In this document: positions 58,079 through 64,000 of the stretch, piece after piece
Numbering within the stretch: the stretch's first letter is position 1
Layout of the letters: every line of letters starts with the position of its first letter
Origin: Haliotis asinina
Lineage: Eukaryota; Mollusca; Gastropoda; Lepetellida; Haliotidae
Length of the DNA stretch: 64,000 bases
Direction: 5' to 3'
Assembly: GCF_037392515.1 (NCBI RefSeq)
Contig: NC_090295.1
Coordinates: forward strand, 20,538,001 to 20,602,000
Position numbers and translations under genes: made by a program
Notes under the pieces: model-generated
The model's database searches: none
What the model was told of the DNA's origin: nothing
What the model saw: the letters and a program-made list of their open reading frames with translations, nothing else

Positions 58079-59619
58079 CCATGTCTTGCGAAATCTGTCA
58101 GCAGCCTCATCATCGTATGTGCAAGCTCCTTTTCAAACTGGTCTGGAACTGTTACATTGTTTTGGAACGCGTTTTCTATAGCCGCCACGAAGGCTTTGTT
58201 CAGACCAAATGTGTACATGATGTCCTCACCATGATCCACCTCCTTCCCATGACCAACAATAAAGGATGGGATGTGGTCAAACACATACATGTAGGTCTTC
58301 TTCCCCGTTTTCAAGCTGTTCGTCATTCTTGCATGTTCCCTGGCAAAGTGGGTCGCGGGGACAACCATTCCAGCGTCACCAAGAGTGTTCATTACTGCCT
58401 GAAGAGTAACGGTATGGCTTGGAGAGGGGACGTACACCTTAGCCACTGCCAGTGTCATATCAGAAGAAGATGCTCCGAAGTATACCTGCAGAAGCTCTGG
58501 GATGAAGGTGTTCCTGTAGAATGCCCTGTTCTGAACTGATGACTCTAATGAAGTGTGGAACTGATCATCAGCTGGTTTTGCGAGGCGCTTGAAGATTCCC
58601 CCTTCGTTGCTTACCACGGACACCATGCAGTCCAGATTTTGAAATCCTGCCTGCTTTAGGTACGTTTGGGAGTTCATTAGTGTCAACGGATCGTCTCTGA
58701 CAAACACCCCATCAATAGTAGGTACAAAATAGAACTCGACTAATGCTGTGACGGGTTCTTTTCCTATTGACCATGATGCTGCAGTCAACTTCTTGGCAGG
58801 CACGGTCCTCAGACAGGCGATCATGGATGCTGAATCACTCTGAGAGGAACAGTTTACTTTCTGAGCCAGTTGTCGTGCATATTTCAAAGCGTTTCTTGTG
58901 TGAGCCCAAGAGGATGAGGCAGACCCACTCTGCATGATTATTCTCTGGAACAAACCCTTGGACCTTGGGTACAAGGCCTGGAATGCCACACTAGCGGATC
59001 CTGCTGATTCTCCCATGAGAGTAATGCTGTTGATGTCCCCGCCAAAAGATGCAATGTTTTTCTTCACCCATTGCAGAGCAAGATGTTGGTCCCAGAGGCC
59101 ATAGTTTCCCGCTGACGCATCGTCCTCAGTGCTGAGGAACCCGAGCGGCCCCAAACGATATTGGATGGTCACCACTATGACCTGTCCATGGGCGACGATC
59201 GATGAAGGGTCATAGGTGAAAGCATCCCCTGCAATGAATCCCCCTCCATGTATCCAGACAATGACAGGAATCTTCGTGGTTTGAGTAATTGAGGCCGGAG
59301 TGAATACATTCAGTGTTAAGCAATCCTCGTCTCCAGTAGCACCATGTCCACCAAACGCTTTGAGAGTTTGGAGGCATGCTGGACCATACTTGTTGGCGTT
59401 GAAGGTGTGTTTAAACCCAGGATGTGGCTGTGGTCGTTTGAACCGTTTGTTTCCAGTAGGCGGAACTGCGAAGGGGATTCCTAAAAATGCATGGTAAGGT
59501 GTCCAGTCCTCGGTGACATTCGTGATCCCCTCAACTACACCCCAAGGGGTGTCGACAATGGGTTGAGCATTGAGGTGTTGCAAGATAAACAGAAAGGTGG
59601 AGACTTCGATGAGAACCAT
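58079..59619 (-). CDS. carboxylesterase G4, A/B hybrid first exon
   Basis: The N-terminus is type A (MVLIEVSTFLFILQHLNA, PIVDTPWG, gorge-rim loop TLKAFGGHGATG). From about residue 107 on it turns type B (PASIT, HGGGFIAGDAFTYDP, and the complete B C-terminal half with FVRDDPLTLM and IVGHGKEVDHGEDIMYTFG). Isolated B-like changes occur earlier (TGNKRF). The triad Ser205, Glu339, His463 and both disulphides are intact and the frame is open. The donor is the B-type GG|GTAGGT. Upstream DNA is A-type, downstream intron B-type, as expected of an unequal cross-over product. An upstream in-frame Met exists at 59721 as in G1. Confidence 0.9.
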
Positions 59620-59721
59620 TGCTGTTTTGAGGAAATGCCATACTCTAGAAGCCTGTAAGCTTATATTATGTAACAACCACGTGAGTTGTGCAATCGCTAT
59701 CATAGTATAAATAGCTTTCAA

Positions 59722-60447
59722 GATTCAAGATACCCTAGTTAACTCCTTTTTATCTGCAATGAATATCGGCCAGATACTTCTACCTTTAGAAATGTTCACA
59801 AATGACAGCTTGGATTCAATCCGCTTTGATGCCTGTTTATGGTATTTTCTTGACTCGAACTTCAAATGTCCTGTCCACTCGTAGGAGAGGCACAGTAGGA
59901 ACAACAGCGTGCTAAGAATCTGGTCATTTGATCACCTGAACAGAGTCGATTATTATCATTCCACGGACAATCAAGTATTATTCTTGCAAAGTGTGATATT
60001 ACACAAAAGAAAACACTGGCTTAACACAATGTCTGCTGTAAATCTGTGTGACAACATAGACGTCAGTATCCCCTAAACAGTTTTTTGTTGTGCGAAGTAT
60101 GATTTTCTTGCCCATTTTCATTTAAGTTTCAATACAACAAGTATAACAGGAACGGAAATGGAGACATTTCTCATGGAATGGGCCATGCATCTGACTCCAC
60201 ATCGATCACATTAAAAGAAGTGGGGTGTACATAACTTCATTCCGTGCTGCTTCCATTGTCATTTGTCCAGAGCAATCAACCCTTCAAAGAGGAAGAATGC
60301 TTCTTAGGAATTTCTGGTCCATAGTTGATTATGAACAGACTGTAAAACTGCAAATTGGTGCATCGCACAATAATCCTACTGACAAAATATGTGCTTAGTC
60401 TCTTTCTAACATATCAACGCATTTCAAAGAATATTTTAGATACCTAC
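59722..60447 (-). promoter_or_regulatory. A-type upstream region, copy 3
   Basis: Collinear with the two other copies but with a deletion around 59881 (the TTTCGAAAACGAATC segment is missing). It should hold the G4 promoter and the start of the G5 intron. Confidence 0.6.
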
Positions 60448-61988
60448 CCATGTCTTGCGAAATCTGTCAGCAGCCTCATCATCGTATGTGCAAGCTCCTT
60501 TTCAGACTGGTCTGGAACTGTTACATTGTTTTGGAACAGGTCTTCTATAGCCGCCACGGACGCTTTGTTCAGACCAAATGTGTACATGAGGTCCTCACCA
60601 TGATCCACCTCCTTCCCATGACCAACAATAAAGGATGGGATGTGGTCAAACACATACATGTAGGTCTTCTTCCCCGTTTTCAAGCTGCTCGTCAGTTTTG
60701 CATGTTCCCTGGCAATGTGGGTCGCGGGGACAACCATTCCAGCATCTCCAAGAGCGTTCATTACTGCCTGAAGAGTAACGGCATTGCTTTGAGAGGGAAC
60801 ATACACCTTAGCCACTGCCTGTGTCATGTCAGAGGAAGATGCTCCGAAGTATACCTGCAGAAGCTCTGGGATGAAGGTGTTCCTGTAGAATGCCCTGTTC
60901 TGAACTGATGACTCTAATGAAGTGTGGAACTGATCATCAGCTGGTTTTGCGAGGCCCTTTAAGATTCCCCCTTCGTTGCTTACCACGGACACCATGCAGT
61001 CCAGATTTTGAAATCCTGCCTGCTTTAGGTACGTTTGGGAGTTCATTAGTGTCAACGGATCGTCTCTGACAAACACCCCGTCAACAGTAGGTACAAAATA
61101 GAACTCGACTAATGCTGTGACGGGTACATTTCCCATTGGCCATGATGCTGCAGTCAACTTCTTGGCAGAAACGGTCCTCAGACAGGCGATCATGGATGCT
61201 GAATCACTGTGGGAAGAACAGTTTACTTTCTGAGCCAGTTGTCGTGCATATTTCAAAGCGTTCTTTGTGTGAGCCCATGAAGACGAGGCTGACCCACTCT
61301 GCATGATTATCCTCTGGAACAAACCCTTGGACCCTGGGTACAAGGCCTGGAATGCCACACTAGCGGATCCTGCTGATTCTCCCATGAGAGTAATACTGTT
61401 GATGTCCCCGCCAAAAGATGCAATGTTTTTCTTCACCCATTGCAGAGCAAGATGTTGGTCCCAGAGGCCATAGTTTCCTGCTGACGCATCGTCCTCTGTG
61501 CTGAGGAACCCAAGCGGCCCCAAACGATATTGGATGGTCACCACTATGACCTGTCCATGGGCAACGATTAGCGAAGGATCATAGGAGAAAGCATCCCCTA
61601 CAATGAATCCCCCTCCATGTATCCAGACAATGACAGGAATATTCGTGGTTGGAGTAATTGAGGCCGGAGTGAATACATTCAGTGTTAAACAATCCTCCTT
61701 TCCAGTGACACCATTTCCAGCTGTCAACTTGAGAGTTTGGAGGCATGCTGGACCATATTTGTTGGCTTTGAAGGTGTGCTTAAACCCAGGATGTGGCTGT
61801 GGTCGTTTGAACCGTTTGTTCCCAGTAGGCGGAACTGCGAAGGGGATTCCTAAAAATGCATGATAAGATGTCCAGTCTTCCGTGACGTTCGTTGTCCCCT
61901 CAACTACACCACAAGGGGCATCGATGACAGGCAGGGCGTTAAGGTGTTGAAAGGTTAACAGCAAGGTAAAGATCCCGATGACAAACAT
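60448..61988 (-). CDS. carboxylesterase G5, type B first exon
   Basis: A 513-codon exon with the same signal peptide as G2 and intact Ser205, Glu339 and His463. Its gorge-rim loop is different from every other copy (TLKLTAGNGVTGKEDC), and it has ILKGLAKPADD and FVGL-type changes in the C-terminal half; otherwise it is closest to G2. Donor CATGG|GTAGGT, phase 2, about 12.8 kb from the terminal exon. If the shared-exon model is right it is the most distal complete first exon in the window, and its transcript would span G4 to G1 as intron. Confidence 0.9.
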
Positions 61989-62024
61989 TCTGGCAGTTTC
62001 AGGAACGACTAGACTCGCGGGTTA

Positions 62025-62031
62025 TTTTATA
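62025..62031 (-). promoter_or_regulatory. TATA box of G5
   Basis: TATAAAA on the minus strand, 37 bases before the ATG, at the identical offset to the one of G2. Confidence 0.55.
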
Positions 62032-62674
62032 TGTCAGTAAGTGTTTGTATAAATAGCTGAAGATAACCTCAACCTTATCTGTATTGTCACATGTACCAGA
62101 CACAATGGACAATTCACATGTTCACAAATGATAGTGAGTTGGGATTAAAGTCCCTTTGATCCCACTTGATGTAAATTTTCCAAAACGAGACCTTGAAAGG
62201 ACCGAGAAGCAATAAACCTGATTGATCAGAAAGATCAACTGACGGACCTCCTTACCTACGAAAGTGCTATCATGGTGATAAAGGTACTGGCTTGAAGAAA
62301 CTCACTTGCTTTAAATCAGCAACGACTAAGCAATACATATTTCACACACAGAAATACATTCTTTGGGAAGCAGATTGACTGTTGCCTACTGTTGCTGTAG
62401 CCAGTGACATAAGACGCCATTCTGCAAGAGATGTATTTATGCTCACACCAATGTTCACTGGCTTGGTAACCAGGCCTTTTCTATTTCATGCTTTGTTGTG
62501 TTTTGTTTCCATCCAATCCTCCCTCACCCACCGGTTCATTCGTAATCATGTTCATTCCTGCAAAGGGCCACCAATCGCGGTTGTGATGGGCATGGGTTTT
62601 TAAAACTCAATGTGGGATCGTTTCAGAAATCTGTTGAAGGTGTAAAACACACGTTGTAAAGAAAAGAGTGAGTT

Positions 62675-62825
62675 TAGTTTTGCGGCGCTTTTAACAATAG
62701 GGAAAAAATACCACAGCAGGGGACACTAGAAATGGGCTACACATTGTATCCATGTGGGGAATTGATCTCGTGTCTTCGGTGTAACGAGCGAACGTATTAA
62801 ACGCAAGTTACTCAACCGCCCTTCA
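62675..62825 (-). mobile_element. SINE family 1, minus strand, in spacer copy 2
   Basis: Same insertion as 54061-54215: identical flanks and the same AACGAGCGAACGTATTAAACG variant head. Confidence 0.85.
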
Positions 62826-62954
62826 ACAGCAAAGAGACATGCAGACGAACACATCTAGAATAAGATAGAAAGATTTTTTTTCGAAATCATGCAGTCTTGT
62901 AAAGGCCATATACTTTGTAGTAATGGATTCAGAGGTCTAGCCAGCCCATATTTA

Positions 62955-63208
62955 CCCCATACAGATGTAACACTTGAAGATCCGGGTTAAAACTGATCTT
63001 CAGTAACCCATGCTTGTCATTAGAGGCGACTAGCAGGATCGGGTGGTCAGGCTTACTGCCTTGGCTGACACATGTCATCGTGTCTCAGTAGAGTAGATCG
63101 ATGCTCGTGTCGTTGATTACTGGATAGTCTGGTCCAGGCTAAATTATTTACAGACCTCCGAAATGTAGCTGGAATATTGCGGTGGGCAGCATACAACTAA
63201 ACTCCCTC
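62955..63208 (+). mobile_element. SINE family 2, in spacer copy 2
   Basis: Same insertion as 54361-54605, nearly identical throughout, including the CTCCCTCAC end. Confidence 0.88.
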
Positions 63209-64000
63209 ACAACATACAGTTTTGTGTGAGGAATTTGGTAACCATCACATTTCTATCTATTCAGACACATCTGACACTTTCGATTTTCATTTCAAGTTCG
63301 CCCGTCGGTGCAAAAATTGTGACAATTAATTTGCTAGGTTCACAGCCATTTTGTGTCCTAAAGTTGAGCCAAAAAGAGCTATACCTACACTCATACTGAA
63401 AGGTGTTCCATTTTTTTGTTTCACGGTATTGTGTGATAACACGCTCCAAAGTCCAAAACAAGGGCGGTGAGGTGGTCTAACACTTGAAAACCAAGACCAA
63501 GACCTCATTTTCTTTCAATTGTTTGGTGTTCTTAGTACCGCCCTGAGGGAATCTGCGGCATCTTCCTGGAGAAGAAGGCTAACGTTACCTGTGACAGTAG
63601 TCATATGAGATGAGTTCTGATCGTTCAGTCTGTCTTTTCACGTGTTCTAAAACAATCTATTGTTAAAACGGTTTTTCCTCTCACCTATAAGCATCGGGAT
63701 CTGTGGACGTCTACACTGTAGTAAGTCCAAATTCCAAATTATCTAACTGGATTTCCTAGTTCATTTATTACTGTTCTGTCTGTTCATAGGCCACTGTCAC
63801 ATGGCGGAGGGACTGGTGACCATTAACATGCAAAAGATACTTTCAATTTGCCGCAAATCTTGCGAATGGCCAGAGCTACCGCTTAAACAGGATATGCTTA
63901 CCTCTTTCTCGAAATCCTGTTGTCATCTCTGATCTTCAGCGAGACAATGAAATAGTTTTCACAGCTATTCTCTCTTTACACCAATTTGATTCATAAGTAA

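Larger units (their letters stand above)
62032..64000. repeat. 2-kb spacer, copy 2, cut by the window edge
   Basis: Matches 53405-55418 to the last base of the window. In copy 1 an A-type esterase donor follows 235 bases later, so another first exon is expected just beyond the edge. Confidence 0.88.

Noticed and set aside
50618-59497. Plus-strand open frames of 65 residues recurring at 50618, 56874 and 59300, and 152-residue frames at 51823, 58081 and 60450
   Set aside because: They lie antisense inside the esterase exons and recur only because those exons are duplicates. They have no signal, motif or splice context of their own.
49397-61988. Identification of the cluster as acetylcholinesterases
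   Set aside because: The choline-site Trp in the Cys loop and a tetramerisation or GPI tail are not seen. The triad and disulphides are shared by carboxylesterases in general.
53770-62603. A 73-residue plus-strand frame open in both spacer copies (53770 and 62382)
   Set aside because: The differences between copies almost all change amino acids, so there is no sign of protein-level constraint; openness follows from recent duplication.

Overview
The window is eukaryotic DNA from a mollusc, most likely a gastropod close to abalone (Haliotis). The evidence is AT-rich, intron-rich sequence, strings of (CTCA)n microsatellite, and dozens of copies of a tRNA-headed SINE that I recognise from abalone-type genomes. 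The genus is inferred; a eukaryotic genome is directly evident. There are no rRNA genes, intact tRNA genes or CRISPR arrays, and I saw no retrovirus-like element.

Layout. 1-26 kb holds no gene I can prove: it is repeat-littered non-coding DNA with one good-looking but unplaced small exon (3962-4062), several minisatellites, two foldback elements, a run of AGGTCA hexamers spaced as DR4, and three blocks of richer composition that may be regulatory or 5' untranslated exons. 26284-38214 is a plus-strand Pax-family transcription factor gene. Five coding exons join in perfect phase to give 1010 residues with a complete but divergent paired domain at residues 210-337, no homeodomain, a CtBP-type PLDLS motif and four SUMO consensus sites. 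It best fits the lophotrochozoan Pax-beta group. 38.2-47.5 kb is 3' flanking and intergenic DNA with tandem repeats and SINEs.

47.5-64 kb is the most unusual part: a minus-strand cluster of secreted carboxylesterase-type (cholinesterase-family) sequences. Five large exons of about 1.54 kb (G1 to G5) each hold their own start codon, signal peptide, full Ser-Glu-His triad and a splice donor in the same phase (phase 2, after the FARxG motif). Only one matching C-terminal exon is visible in the window (47501-47696, 64 residues, stop and poly(A) signal), and it lies downstream of all five. The simplest reading is a UGT1- or protocadherin-like cluster: alternative first exons with separate promoters, spliced to one constant last exon. 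G3 carries one nonsense codon, G4 is an A/B hybrid of the kind made by unequal crossing-over, and a sixth first exon survives only as a relic inside the last intron. The central core of all copies is almost identical, while the gorge-rim loop and C-terminal half differ by type. A 2-kb spacer is repeated after each B-type exon and runs off the right edge, so the array very probably continues.

The Pax gene and the esterase cluster are convergent, about 9 kb apart, with no sign of a functional link. Everything is read by eye: splice sites and phases are directly visible, while orthology, shared-exon use and regulation are inferences.
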